From: Phenylobacterium aquaticum | Lineage (GTDB): Bacteria > Pseudomonadota > Alphaproteobacteria > Caulobacterales > Caulobacteraceae | DNA length: 42,591 bases | Assembly (NCBI RefSeq): GCF_947378715.1 | Contig: NZ_CANCLE010000009.1 | Span: 1 to 42,591, forward strand | Direction of reading: 5' to 3' | In this document: piece after piece, positions 1-7,870 of the stretch | Layout: each line of letters starts with the position of its first letter | How positions within the stretch are numbered: position 1 is the first letter of the stretch | The notes under the pieces: model-generated | What the model was told of the DNA's origin: nothing | Database searches by the model: none | The model's input: the letters and a program-made list of their open reading frames with translations, nothing else | Made by a program: the position numbers and the translations under genes

Positions 1-17
1 GACCGCGAGGATGGCCC

Positions 18-980
18 TCACTGCAGGCCGCTGCGGCCGATGGCGTAGAAGCGTTCCGAACGCTGCTTCTTGAGAGCGGCGATGTCCATGCCTTCGAGGC
101 TGGCCAGCTCCTGCTCCACCGCGTCGCCCACCGCCGTGATCGCGGCCTCGGGGTCGGCGTGGGCGCCGCCGGGCGGCTCCGGCACGATGCGGTCCACGAT
201 CTTCATGCCCAGCAGATCCTGGGCGGTGATCTTCATGGCCTTGGCGGCCTCTTCCGGCGTGCGCGAGCCACGCCAGAGGATGGAGTTGGCGCCCTCCGGC
301 GGGATCACCGAATAGACGGCGTGTTCGAGAATCAGCACCCGGTTGCCGCAGGCGATGCCCAAGGCCCCACCGGACCCGCCCTCGCCGGTGACCACGGCCA
401 CCATGGGGACATTGAGCATCAGCGACTTCTCGGTGGCCCGCGCGATGGCCTCGGCCACGCCGCGCTCCTCGGAGCCCACGCCCGGATAGGCGGCTGTGGT
501 GTCGACGAAGGAGATGACCGGCAGGTTGAACCGCTCGGCCAGCTCCAGCAGGCGCACGGCCTTGCGGTAGCCCTCGGGACGGCCATAGCCGAAATTGTGC
601 TTCACACGGGTGACGGTGTCGCGGCCCTTCTCATGGCCCATGACCACCACCGGCTGGCCGCGGAACCGGCCCAGCCCGCCCATGATCGCCTGGTCGTCGC
701 CGAACTTGCGGTCGCCGCGCAGCTCGACGAACTCCTCGATCAGGCCGGCGCAATAGTCGACGAAGTGCGGGCGGTCGGGATGGCGGGCGACCTGGGTCTT
801 CTGCCAGGCGTCCAGCTTGCCATAGGCCTCGCGGCGCATGTCCTTGGCGCGGGCGCGCAGAGCCTCGATCTCCTGCTCCAGCCCGCCGGAGCCCGTGGTC
901 TCGGAGAGCTTGGACAGCTCCTCGATCTTGGCTTCCAGGTCGGCGATGGGGCGCTCGAATTCGAGATAGTGCGCGGCCAT
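18..980 (-). CDS. accA: Acetyl-CoA carboxylase carboxyltransferase subunit alpha
   Basis: This is the alpha subunit of the carboxyltransferase half of acetyl-CoA carboxylase. With AccD it moves the carboxyl group from carboxybiotin to acetyl-CoA to make malonyl-CoA, the first committed step of fatty acid synthesis, in the cytosol. The 320-residue product starts MAAHYLEFERP and has the typical N-terminal helical segment followed by the crotonase-like core, with the family's GGLGRFRGQP, GRPEGYRKA, FVDTTAAYPG and GEGGSGGALG motifs. The length is normal. The frame is open about 28 codons further upstream, but the family starts at this ATG. Two reductase genes (SDR and MDR) lie upstream on the same strand, separated by about 110 bases that hold a GC-rich hairpin, so accA probably has its own promoter. 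Confidence 0.97.
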   Translation of the reverse strand: MAAHYLEFERPIADLEAKIEELSKLSETTGSGGLEQEIEALRARAKDMRREAYGKLDAWQKTQVARHPDRPHFVDYCAGLIEEFVELRGDRKFGDDQAIMGGLGRFRGQPVVVMGHEKGRDTVTRVKHNFGYGRPEGYRKAVRLLELAERFNLPVISFVDTTAAYPGVGSEERGVAEAIARATEKSLMLNVPMVAVVTGEGGSGGALGIACGNRVLILEHAVYSVIPPEGANSILWRGSRTPEEAAKAMKITAQDLLGMKIVDRIVPEPPGGAHADPEAAITAVGDAVEQELASLEGMDIAALKKQRSERFYAIGRSGLQ

Positions 981-1049
981 GCGAGGTGTCTTCTTTCCCG
1001 TGATCGAAGGGCGGGAACCTAGTGGGGAACCCGCCGGCTCACAAGTGCT

Positions 1050-1075
1050 GCGGCGGCGGGTCACCCCGCCGCCGC
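1050..1075 (-). terminator. GC-rich hairpin between the MDR reductase and accA
   Basis: Two 11-base arms (1050-1060 and 1065-1075) are perfectly complementary around the four-base loop TCAC. The hairpin lies just past the stop of the MDR reductase and upstream of accA, both read on the minus strand. No U-run follows on that strand, so it is a weak intrinsic terminator at best. It could also be an attenuator or an RNA 3'-end stabiliser. Confidence 0.35.
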
Positions 1076-1091
1076 GTCGATCCGCCTCGCG

Positions 1092-2075
1092 TCAGTCGGC
1101 GATGTGGATGAGCATCTTGCCGGAGTTGGCGCCGGAAAACAGGCCGATCAGGCCCTCGGGGGCGCGGTCGAAGCCCTCCAGCACGGTCTCCTGGTACTTG
1201 ACCTGGCCTGACTTCAGCCAGCCGGTCATGTCGTCGACGAAGGCGGCGTTCAGGTGGCCGAAATCGCTGGCCACGAAGCCCTCCATGCGGATGCGGCCAT
1301 AGATCAGGCTGAACAGGTTCCGCACCCCGTCGCCGCCGCCGTTATAGGTGGAGATCATGCCGCAGACCGGGATGCGACCCCGGACGTTCATGCGCGGCAG
1401 GGCGGCGTCGAGATGGCCGCCGCCGACATTCTCGAAATAGACGTCGATGCCCTTGGGCGTGGCGGCGGCGAGCGCCTCCGCCAGCGGCTGGGCCTTGTAG
1501 TTGATCACCGCATCGAGGCCGACCTCGTCCCGCAGCCAGGCGGCCTTGTCCTCGGCGCCGGTGGAGCCGACCACGTAGCAGCCCTTGATCTTGGCGATCT
1601 GGGCGACCACCGAGCCGACCGCGCCGGCGGCGGTGGAGACGAAGACCTGCTCGCCGTCCTTGAGCGCGCCGGTTTCCAGGAGGCCGCCATAGGCGGTGAT
1701 TCCCGTGCCGCCGAGGGCGTGCATATAGACGCTGAGCGGCAGGGCCGGGTCGCGGTTCAGCACCTGGACGCCACGGCCGCTGGAGACGAACAGCTCCTGG
1801 AAGCCGGCGCCATGGCGGACCAGGTCGCCCTCCTTGAACTTCGGGTTGCGCGACTGGACCACCCTGCCGATGCCGCCGCCCAGCAGCGGGACGTCGAGGG
1901 GCTGATCAGCGTCGAGGCGCGGACGCATATAGGGGTCGACGGACATGATCAGGGCGGCGACCTGGATTTCGCCCTCGCCCGCGTCCGGACAATCGGCGGC
2001 GACCAGGGCGAAGTCGTCGAGCACGGGAACGCCCTTGGGGCGGCGGGCCAGATGAATGTGGCGGGTGGCGGTCAT
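1092..2075 (-). CDS. NADP-dependent MDR-family oxidoreductase
   Basis: This is a zinc-free medium-chain reductase of the leukotriene B4 12-hydroxydehydrogenase / CurA type. Members reduce the C=C bond of alpha,beta-unsaturated ketones and aldehydes with NADPH in the cytosol. The 327 residues hold the family's SVDPYMRPR motif near residue 45, a Rossmann segment STAAGAVGS near 150, GSTGAEDKAAWL for NADP binding, and YFENVGG near 215. The zinc-binding cysteines of alcohol dehydrogenases are absent. AGAGGAAG lies just upstream of the ATG. The FabL-like SDR ends 35 bases upstream on the same strand, so the two are probably co-transcribed. The substrate cannot be read from the sequence. Confidence 0.9.
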   Translation of the reverse strand: MTATRHIHLARRPKGVPVLDDFALVAADCPDAGEGEIQVAALIMSVDPYMRPRLDADQPLDVPLLGGGIGRVVQSRNPKFKEGDLVRHGAGFQELFVSSGRGVQVLNRDPALPLSVYMHALGGTGITAYGGLLETGALKDGEQVFVSTAAGAVGSVVAQIAKIKGCYVVGSTGAEDKAAWLRDEVGLDAVINYKAQPLAEALAAATPKGIDVYFENVGGGHLDAALPRMNVRGRIPVCGMISTYNGGGDGVRNLFSLIYGRIRMEGFVASDFGHLNAAFVDDMTGWLKSGQVKYQETVLEGFDRAPEGLIGLFSGANSGKMLIHIAD

Positions 2076-2110
2076 GGAAATGCTTCCTCTAGTGAAATGG
2101 GACGGTGCGA

Positions 2111-2857
2111 TCAGGCTGGGACGTATGAGCCGCCATTGACGTGGATGACCTGGCCCTGGACGAATTCGGCGGCCGGGCTGAGCAGGAACTCGACCACGGC
2201 GGCATAGTCCTGGTCCTGGGTGAGGCGACCAGAAGGATTGGCCCGGCCGGCGCGCTCCAGCACCCGGTCGGCGGCCTCCTGCCCGCCCAGCATGCGGGCG
2301 ACCGAGGTGGTCTCCACCAGGCCGGGGGCCACGGCGTTGATGCGGACGCCGCGCGGGGCGAGTTCCATCACCAGATAGCGCACCAGGCTCTCGGCCAGCG
2401 CCTTGCCGACGCCCAGCGCGCCGTAATTGGCCTGGGGGACCCGGGCCCCAGCGCTGGAGATCAGCACGATGCTGCTGCCCCGGCTGAGCAGCGGCATGGC
2501 GGCGCGGACGACATAGAGCAGGGCCAGGCCGTTGGCGTGGATCGCCTGGGTGAAGGCCGCGAGGTCGGCGTCCAGCAGGGTGGTCGGATAGATCATCGCG
2601 GCGCTGTGGACGATGTGGACCAGCCCACCGTCGGCGACGCTGGCGGCATGGGCCATCAGTTGGGCCGCGCCCTCGATCTCGCCCACGTCGGCGGCGACGG
2701 CGCTGACCCGGGCGCCGGTGGCGGTCAGTTGGCTTTGAGCGGCCAGGGCGGCGGCCTCATCGGCCTGGTAGCCCAGGACGAGGGACTCACCCTCGCGGGC
2801 CAGGCGCGCGGCGATGGCCAGGCCAATGCCCTTGGTTCCGCCGGTGACGATGATCAT
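2111..2857 (-). CDS. SDR oxidoreductase with FabL-like Y-x6-K active site
   Basis: This 248-residue short-chain dehydrogenase/reductase has the cofactor motif TGGTKGIG at residues 5-12, serines 134-135 (ISSAG) and a C-terminal VNGG. The catalytic pair is Y145 and K152, spaced Y-x6-K instead of the usual Y-x3-K. That spacing is characteristic of enoyl-ACP reductases (FabI, and FabL of Bacillus), and the segment NYGALGVGKA through RINAVAPG resembles FabL. The usual NNAG is replaced by VHSAA. The start was chosen because GGGGGAG precedes this ATG and the Rossmann fold begins immediately; a longer open frame upstream looks non-coding. The gene lies upstream of an MDR reductase and accA. An acyl-ACP or related enoyl reductase role is inferred; a generic SDR remains possible. 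Confidence 0.85.
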   Translation of the reverse strand: MIIVTGGTKGIGLAIAARLAREGESLVLGYQADEAAALAAQSQLTATGARVSAVAADVGEIEGAAQLMAHAASVADGGLVHIVHSAAMIYPTTLLDADLAAFTQAIHANGLALLYVVRAAMPLLSRGSSIVLISSAGARVPQANYGALGVGKALAESLVRYLVMELAPRGVRINAVAPGLVETTSVARMLGGQEAADRVLERAGRANPSGRLTQDQDYAAVVEFLLSPAAEFVQGQVIHVNGGSYVPA

Positions 2858-3081
2858 GGCCGCTCCCCCTTTATGGTTGGCCCGAAGGTAGCCGCGAACA
2901 CCCGCGAACCCCCAGCGGAAAGCGCGCCATGCGCCGCGCCATGCAACCTCCACCGCCGGGCGGCGTTTGTTGACCAGAGGCGCCAAGCACCGCGTGAGCG
3001 GCCCCCCGGCGACCCCTCCCCTGCATGACAGCGCGGCCCCGATAAGCGCCGCGCCGTTTGCGACAACTGAAGGTCTTGATC

Positions 3082-3819
3082 ATGAACGCTTTGAAGATCG
3101 CCTTGGTCGCGACGGCCGCTCTTTCCGTCGCCGCCCCCGCCTTCGCCCAGTACCAGCCGGCCCAGCAATATCAGCCGACCTCGCAGTATCAGCAGCAGTC
3201 CGACGCCTATCGTCAGGACAACGCCGACTACGCGATGAAGAAGGCCGAGTACCAACGGGCCCGTGACGAATATCAGCAGCGCCGCGACCACTATCTGGCC
3301 GAACGCGCCCGCTATGACGCCCGCTGGGGCATGGGCTCCTATGATCGCCGCTATGGTCCGGCCCCGGCCTGGGACGACAGCGACGCCAACCTCTATGCCC
3401 GCGACAGCGCCTATACCGGCGCCTATGTCGACCCCTGCCGCCAGCGCTCGAACAACAATAACGGCCAGATCGCCGGCGGTCTGATCGGCGCCCTGGCCGG
3501 TGCGGCCCTGGGCTCCAACGTGGCGGCGCGCAACGCCCGCACCGAGGGCACCGTGCTCGGCGCCGTGGTCGGCGGCGTGATCGGCGCCAATGTCGGCAAG
3601 GCCGCCAGCGCGGCCCACTGCGACGAGGCCGGCTATTTCTACAACTACTCGGAGACCCGGCCCTACAAGGAGAGCCGCTACGCCCGCAGCGACAACTATT
3701 ACAGCTATCAGCAGCAGCGCTGTCGCCTGGCGCCGGCCCCGGTCGATCGCACCGGTGACGTCCGCTACGTCCGGGTCTGCCCGGACAACCAGGGCCGCTA
3801 TCGCATCACCGGCGGCTGA
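3082..3819 (+). CDS. Exported glycine-zipper 2TM-domain protein
   Basis: This is a 245-residue exported protein. A signal peptide occupies residues 1-22, with likely cleavage after APAFA. A Q/Y-rich low-complexity stretch follows (YQPAQQYQPTSQYQQQ), then a tyrosine- and arginine-rich region. Around residues 128-175 there is a glycine zipper (IAGGLIGALAGAALGS, then VLGAVVGGVIGANVG), as in the 2TM glycine-zipper (SlyB/17-kDa surface antigen-like) group that sits in or near the outer membrane. There is no lipobox. The start was chosen because the signal peptide begins there and AAGG lies 10 bases upstream. The gene is monocistronic and ends in a strong terminator. An envelope role is inferred; the exact function is unknown. 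Confidence 0.85.
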   Translation: MNALKIALVATAALSVAAPAFAQYQPAQQYQPTSQYQQQSDAYRQDNADYAMKKAEYQRARDEYQQRRDHYLAERARYDARWGMGSYDRRYGPAPAWDDSDANLYARDSAYTGAYVDPCRQRSNNNNGQIAGGLIGALAGAALGSNVAARNARTEGTVLGAVVGGVIGANVGKAASAAHCDEAGYFYNYSETRPYKESRYARSDNYYSYQQQRCRLAPAPVDRTGDVRYVRVCPDNQGRYRITGG

Positions 3820-3859
3820 ACCGCTACAGGATCGGGCGACCTGATCCGACACTGACGAG

Positions 3860-3886
3860 GGCCGCTCCGAAAGGGGCGGCCTTTTT
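3860..3886 (+). terminator. Rho-independent terminator of the glycine-zipper gene
   Basis: Nine-base arms GGCCGCTCC (3860-3868) and GGGGCGGCC (3873-3881), with one G-U pair, close a GAAA tetraloop and are followed by TTTTT. This is a textbook intrinsic terminator for the plus-strand gene. xerD ends five bases further on, on the other strand. Confidence 0.88.
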
Positions 3887-3890
3887 CAGG

Positions 3891-4805
3891 TCAGGACTTG
3901 CGCGCCAGGGGGTGCTTGGTCGCCACCACCTCGGCCAGGCGGTCGGAGGCGACATGAGTGTAGATCTGGGTGGTGGCGATGTCAGCGTGGCCGAGCAGCT
4001 TCTGGACCACCCGCAGGTCGGCGCCGCCCTCCAGCAGGTGGGTGGCGAAGGCGTGGCGCAGGACATGGGGGCTGACCCGGGCTGGATCGACGCCGGCGTC
4101 AGCGGCGGCCTCGTCCAGCAGCTGGGCGAAGCGGCGCGGGGTCAGGCGGCCCGCCTTGCCGCGCGACGGAAACAGCCAGGGATTGGCCTTGTCGCCCTTG
4201 GGCAGGAAGTCCTTGCGCACCTCCAGCCAGGCCTTGACCGCCGCCCGGGCCGCGAGATTGAGCGGGGCGAGGCGATCCTTGCCGCCCTTGCCGGTGACGA
4301 TCAGATAGGCGGGATCGCGGGCCAGCGCCGCCAGCGGCAGGGCGGTGAGCTCGGAGATGCGCAGGCCCGAGGCGTAGATCAGCTCGACCATGCAGGCCAG
4401 CCGCACCCCCTGGCCGCCATCGCGGGCGCCGGCGGCGGCGATCAGCTGGTCGACCTCCTCGCGGCTGAGCACCTTGGGCAAGGGCCGGCCCTTCTTCGGG
4501 GCCTCGACGCGGCGGCTGGGATCGTCGTCGCGCCAGCCCTCGCCCAGTACAAAGCGGTAGAACTGGCGTACGGCGGCGCGGCGGCGCGCGGCCGTGGCCG
4601 GCGACAGGCCCCGCGCGCCGAGGTCGGCGAAATAGGCCTCGATATCCTCCGCCGAACCGTCGCCGAAGTCGCGCCCCCGCCCGGCCAGGAAGCCGGAGGC
4701 CTCGGCCAGGTCCTTGCCATAGGCGGTCAGGGTGTTCTTCGCGGCGGCCCGCTCGGCCGCCATCATCTCCAGAAAGGCTTCGGCCCAGCCGGACGCGGCG
4801 CTCAT
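3891..4805 (-). CDS. xerD: Site-specific tyrosine recombinase XerD
   Basis: This is a tyrosine recombinase of the XerC/XerD pair that resolves chromosome dimers at dif near the division site. The 304 residues hold an N-terminal SAM-like core-binding domain (about 5-95) and a catalytic domain (about 110-295). The catalytic set is complete: R149 (SGLRISEL), K173 (TGKGGKDR), H247 and R250 (SPHVLRHAFATHLL), H273 (LGHADIATTQ) and nucleophile Y282 (IYTHV). XerD is preferred over XerC because of length and gene order: xerD divergent from aroK-aroB is a recurrent alphaproteobacterial arrangement. The start codon overlaps the stop of the upstream gene as ATGA, implying translational coupling. Nothing around it suggests an integrase on a mobile element. 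Confidence 0.94.
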   Translation of the reverse strand: MSAASGWAEAFLEMMAAERAAAKNTLTAYGKDLAEASGFLAGRGRDFGDGSAEDIEAYFADLGARGLSPATAARRRAAVRQFYRFVLGEGWRDDDPSRRVEAPKKGRPLPKVLSREEVDQLIAAAGARDGGQGVRLACMVELIYASGLRISELTALPLAALARDPAYLIVTGKGGKDRLAPLNLAARAAVKAWLEVRKDFLPKGDKANPWLFPSRGKAGRLTPRRFAQLLDEAAADAGVDPARVSPHVLRHAFATHLLEGGADLRVVQKLLGHADIATTQIYTHVASDRLAEVVATKHPLARKS

Positions 4806-6148
4806 CGCACGCCGAGCAGGCCTTCGACGGCGAAGGCCCGGGCGTCGGTCTCCAGGCCGGCGGCCTTGAGCGCGCGAATGATCCGGGCGCGGTCGCCGGG
4901 GGCGGGACCGCCGGGGCCCGCGTCAGCCGAGGTCCAGAGCGCCAGCAGGGCGACCTCGCCGGGGCGGGCGCCGGCTTGGTCCAGCGCGAACATGCGCGCC
5001 GCCGGCCCCTTGGCCTCGACGGCTGGGAAGCTGGCCAGCTGGCCGAGCGCGATGTCGCTGAGCGGAGCGCCGAGGCCGGCCAGGATCACGGCGCCGGCCT
5101 GGGCCCTGGCGCGCAGCTTGCCGCCATCAGCCAGGCCGCGTTCCACCAGCCGGTCGAGGGCTGGCCCCTCCCCCTTGCCGGAGGCCGCAGCGATCAGGGC
5201 GTCGAGCAGGGCCATGTCGAAGGCGCCGGCGGCGATGGTGTCAGCCTCGGTCAGGCTGGCGCGCAGGGTCTGGGCGGCGGTGAGGTCGCCCTGGGCCAGG
5301 ACGGCCATGGCGGACCGGACCGGACCGGGGCCGCTCTCCATGGGCCAGCGGGGCGCGCCATCGGGCGGCGGATTGAGCGCGGCGGCGACGGCCGGCGACG
5401 GGGTTGCGCCCCCGAGATCGAGGCCGAGATCGCGAGACAGGGCGACGTCGAGCCCGTTGCGCAGGGCTGCTGCGCCAGGATCACCGCCACCGGCGAGCTT
5501 GGCGCCCATCAGGCGGCCATAGACCGGATCGCGGGCCAGGCCCTGAGCCAGGTCGAAGGTCAGCTGAGCCGCTCCGGCATCGCCCTTGCGTAGCTGGCAA
5601 TAGGCCCGCAGCCGGACCCAGTAGATGTCGTCGCGGCCGACCGCCAAGGCGTCACCGAGCGCGCAGGCGCGGTCGGGATCATTGGACAGCAGGGCGGCTT
5701 CCGCCGCCGCCTGGGCCAGGGCCGGACGCTGGTCGAGGCCGGAGGTCTTGGAGAGAATCTCGTCGGCGTCCTTGACCCCGCCCTGGGCGATCAGGGCGCT
5801 GATCCGCACGCCCGCCAGGGTCGGATCCTGGCCGGCGTTACCCGGGCCGGAAGCGCCGGTCGCCAGCACGCGCCGCGCCAGGGCCTGGGCGGCCGGCGAC
5901 AGGGGCTTGGCGGCCAGCAGGGGCAGCACGGCGCGCAGGGTTTCGGGAGACGCAGTCTTCCAAAGGTCGGGACCGAGGCCGGTGTCGTGGCCGGCGGCGG
6001 AGAAGAAGTCGGGGGCGGCCAGGGACGAGACCGCCACGGCGACCGGATTTGGCGCGCCCTCTGGCGCCTGGGCCAGAGCCGGAAACGCGGTCATCAGGCT
6101 CGCTGCAAGGGCGGGCAAGAGGCTGGAGCGGAGGCGTCGAAGGGTCAT
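4802..6148 (-). CDS. Exported helical protein of unknown function, coupled to xerD
   Basis: I do not recognise a named family. The 448-residue product has a signal peptide (residues 1-26, MTLRRLRSSLLPALAAS, cleavage after FPALA). The rest is rich in alanine, leucine and glycine and looks like repeated helical pairs, suggesting an alpha-solenoid or TPR-like periplasmic protein. No membrane segment or catalytic motif is obvious. The start was chosen because the signal peptide begins at this ATG and AGGA lies upstream; the frame is open 23 codons further but without a signal. Its stop overlaps the xerD start (ATGA), so the two are one transcription unit. It is divergent from aroK. The coding assignment is sound; the function is unknown. 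Confidence 0.8.
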   Translation of the reverse strand: MTLRRLRSSLLPALAASLMTAFPALAQAPEGAPNPVAVAVSSLAAPDFFSAAGHDTGLGPDLWKTASPETLRAVLPLLAAKPLSPAAQALARRVLATGASGPGNAGQDPTLAGVRISALIAQGGVKDADEILSKTSGLDQRPALAQAAAEAALLSNDPDRACALGDALAVGRDDIYWVRLRAYCQLRKGDAGAAQLTFDLAQGLARDPVYGRLMGAKLAGGGDPGAAALRNGLDVALSRDLGLDLGGATPSPAVAAALNPPPDGAPRWPMESGPGPVRSAMAVLAQGDLTAAQTLRASLTEADTIAAGAFDMALLDALIAAASGKGEGPALDRLVERGLADGGKLRARAQAGAVILAGLGAPLSDIALGQLASFPAVEAKGPAARMFALDQAGARPGEVALLALWTSADAGPGGPAPGDRARIIRALKAAGLETDARAFAVEGLLGVR

Positions 6149-6215
6149 GCCGTATCCTAAGGGGGCGCACATGGTTGGCGCGAGGCCGCAGGCTCGTGTA
6201 AGCCTTGTCGTGTTC

Positions 6216-6764
6216 ATGGACCGTTACAAACCGCTGCGCGCCCGCACCATCACCCTCGTCGGATTGATGGGAGTCGGAAAATCGAGCGTCGGCCGCCGCC
6301 TGGCCAACGCCCTCGACATGCCCTTTCGCGACGCCGACAACGAAGTCGAGGCCGCTGCGGGGCGGACGATACCGGAAATCTTCGCCGACATGGGCGAGGC
6401 CGCCTTCCGTGAGGGCGAGCGTCGGGTGATCGCCCGCCTGCTGGACGAGCCGCCGCATGTGCTGGCCACCGGCGGCGGAGCCTTCATGAACGCTGAGACC
6501 CGGGCCCTAATTAAGGCGCGCTCGATCTCCGTCTGGCTGAAGGCCGATCTGGAGGTGCTGGTGCGCCGGGTCGGCCGCAAGGACAGCCGCCCGCTGCTGG
6601 CCGGCAAGGATCCGCTGGCCGTGCTGCAGGAGCTGGCCGAGATCCGCTACCCCACCTATGCCGAGGCCGATGTGACCGTGGAGACCGGCGACACCGCCCA
6701 CCACGTCACCGTCGACCAGGTGATCCGCGCCCTGACCGCCCACTTGGAGAAACAGAACCCGTGA
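6216..6764 (+). CDS. aroK: Shikimate kinase
   Basis: Shikimate kinase phosphorylates shikimate at the 3-hydroxyl with ATP, the fifth step of the shikimate pathway to chorismate, in the cytosol. The 182-residue product has a Walker A loop GLMGVGKS (residues 16-23), the DAD shikimate/magnesium motif (39-41), FREGE with the substrate arginine near 65, and GGG at 86-88. The lid region contains GRKDSRPLL. The length is typical. The ATG at 6216 fits the family N-terminus, but it lacks a clear ribosome site. An in-frame ATG at 6171 would add 15 residues, so the start is not certain. The stop overlaps the aroB start (GTGA). Confidence 0.95.
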   Translation: MDRYKPLRARTITLVGLMGVGKSSVGRRLANALDMPFRDADNEVEAAAGRTIPEIFADMGEAAFREGERRVIARLLDEPPHVLATGGGAFMNAETRALIKARSISVWLKADLEVLVRRVGRKDSRPLLAGKDPLAVLQELAEIRYPTYAEADVTVETGDTAHHVTVDQVIRALTAHLEKQNP

Positions 6765-7870
6765 CCAGAACCGTCCCCGTCGGCCTGGGCGATCGCGCCT
6801 ATGAGGTCGTGATCGGCCGGGGGTTGCTGGACACCGCCGGCGCCCGCATAGCCCCCTTCCTGAAGAACGGCCGCGCAGCCATCGTCTCCGACGAGACGGT
6901 CTGGGCCCTGCACGGCCCACGCCTGACCGCCGCCTTGGAGGCCGCCGGCATCGCCTGTCCGGCGGTGATCGTGCCGCCTGGCGAGCAGACCAAGAGCTTC
7001 GCAGGCCTGGCCGATCTGTCCGACCGCCTGCTGGCTCTGGAACTGGATCGCGGCGACCTGATCGTGGCCTTTGGCGGCGGGGTGGTGGGCGACCTCGCCG
7101 GTTTCGCGGCCGCCATCTACAAGCGCGGCGTCGACTTCGTGCAGATTCCGACCACCCTGCTGGCTCAGGTGGATTCCTCGGTGGGCGGCAAGACCGCTAT
7201 CGACACCCCGCGCGGCAAGAACCTGATCGGCGCCTTCCACCAGCCCCGGCTGGTGCTGGCCGACCTCGACGTGCTGGCCACCCTGCCGGCGCGGGAGATG
7301 CGGGCTGGCTATGCCGAGGTGATCAAGTACGGCCTGTTGGGCGACTTCGCCTTCTTCGAATGGCTGGAGGCCCATGCCGGCCAGGTGCTGTCGCGCGAGC
7401 CCGAGGCGCTGGCCCACGCCGTGGCCCGCTCGGTGGAAATGAAGGCCGAGATCGTCATCGAAGACGAGAAGGAGGCGGGCCGTCGCGCCCTGCTCAATCT
7501 CGGCCACACCTTTGGCCACGCCCTGGAAGCCGAGACCGGCTATGGCGAGGCCCTGCTGCACGGCGAGGCCGTGGCGGCCGGTTCGGCTCTGGCCTTCCGG
7601 TTTTCCGCCTCTCAAGGCCTGTGCGAGGCCCAGGACGCCCGGCGCGCCGAGGCGGCGATCGCCGCCGCCGGCCTGCCGACCCGGATGTCCGAGGTCACCG
7701 CCAAGCCCTTCGACGCCAGGACCCTGGTCCGCCACATGGGCCAGGACAAGAAGGCCGAGGGTGGGCGCCTGACCTTCATCCTGGCCCGCGCCCTGGGCGA
7801 CGCCTTCGTGGCCAAGAATGTCGACGCCGCCGCCGTGACGGCGTTCCTCCAGACCGAAGGCGCACTCTGA
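6761..7870 (+). CDS. aroB: 3-dehydroquinate synthase
   Basis: AroB converts DAHP to 3-dehydroquinate using NAD and a divalent metal, the second shikimate-pathway step. The 369 residues contain the NAD-binding GGGVVGDLAGF and the substrate segment PTTLLAQVDSSVGGKTAID. The metal ligands are E in AEVIKYG, H in LNLGHTFGHALE and H in LLHGEAVAAG. The start is GTG, overlapping the aroK stop as GTGA, with GGAGA upstream inside aroK. The next gene begins on the last base of the aroB stop (TGATG). aroK-aroB-CNNM is therefore a tightly coupled operon, with two early-pathway enzymes made in step. Confidence 0.97.
   Translation: MTRTVPVGLGDRAYEVVIGRGLLDTAGARIAPFLKNGRAAIVSDETVWALHGPRLTAALEAAGIACPAVIVPPGEQTKSFAGLADLSDRLLALELDRGDLIVAFGGGVVGDLAGFAAAIYKRGVDFVQIPTTLLAQVDSSVGGKTAIDTPRGKNLIGAFHQPRLVLADLDVLATLPAREMRAGYAEVIKYGLLGDFAFFEWLEAHAGQVLSREPEALAHAVARSVEMKAEIVIEDEKEAGRRALLNLGHTFGHALEAETGYGEALLHGEAVAAGSALAFRFSASQGLCEAQDARRAEAAIAAAGLPTRMSEVTAKPFDARTLVRHMGQDKKAEGGRLTFILARALGDAFVAKNVDAAAVTAFLQTEGAL

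Noticed and set aside
2854..3852. Open frame of about 332 codons across the SDR upstream region, antisense to the glycine-zipper gene
   Set aside because: The plus-strand gene has a signal peptide, a glycine zipper and a terminator; the antisense product is a repetitive hydrophobic shadow.
3891..4805. Tyrosine recombinase as sign of an integrated element
   Set aside because: Housekeeping XerD features and conserved gene order beside aroK-aroB; no attachment repeats, tRNA or phage genes nearby.
3912..5522. Long open frame (about 536 codons) antisense to xerD and the exported protein
   Set aside because: The product is a low-complexity G/A/R/P-rich shadow spanning two real genes whose products have a full catalytic set or a signal peptide.
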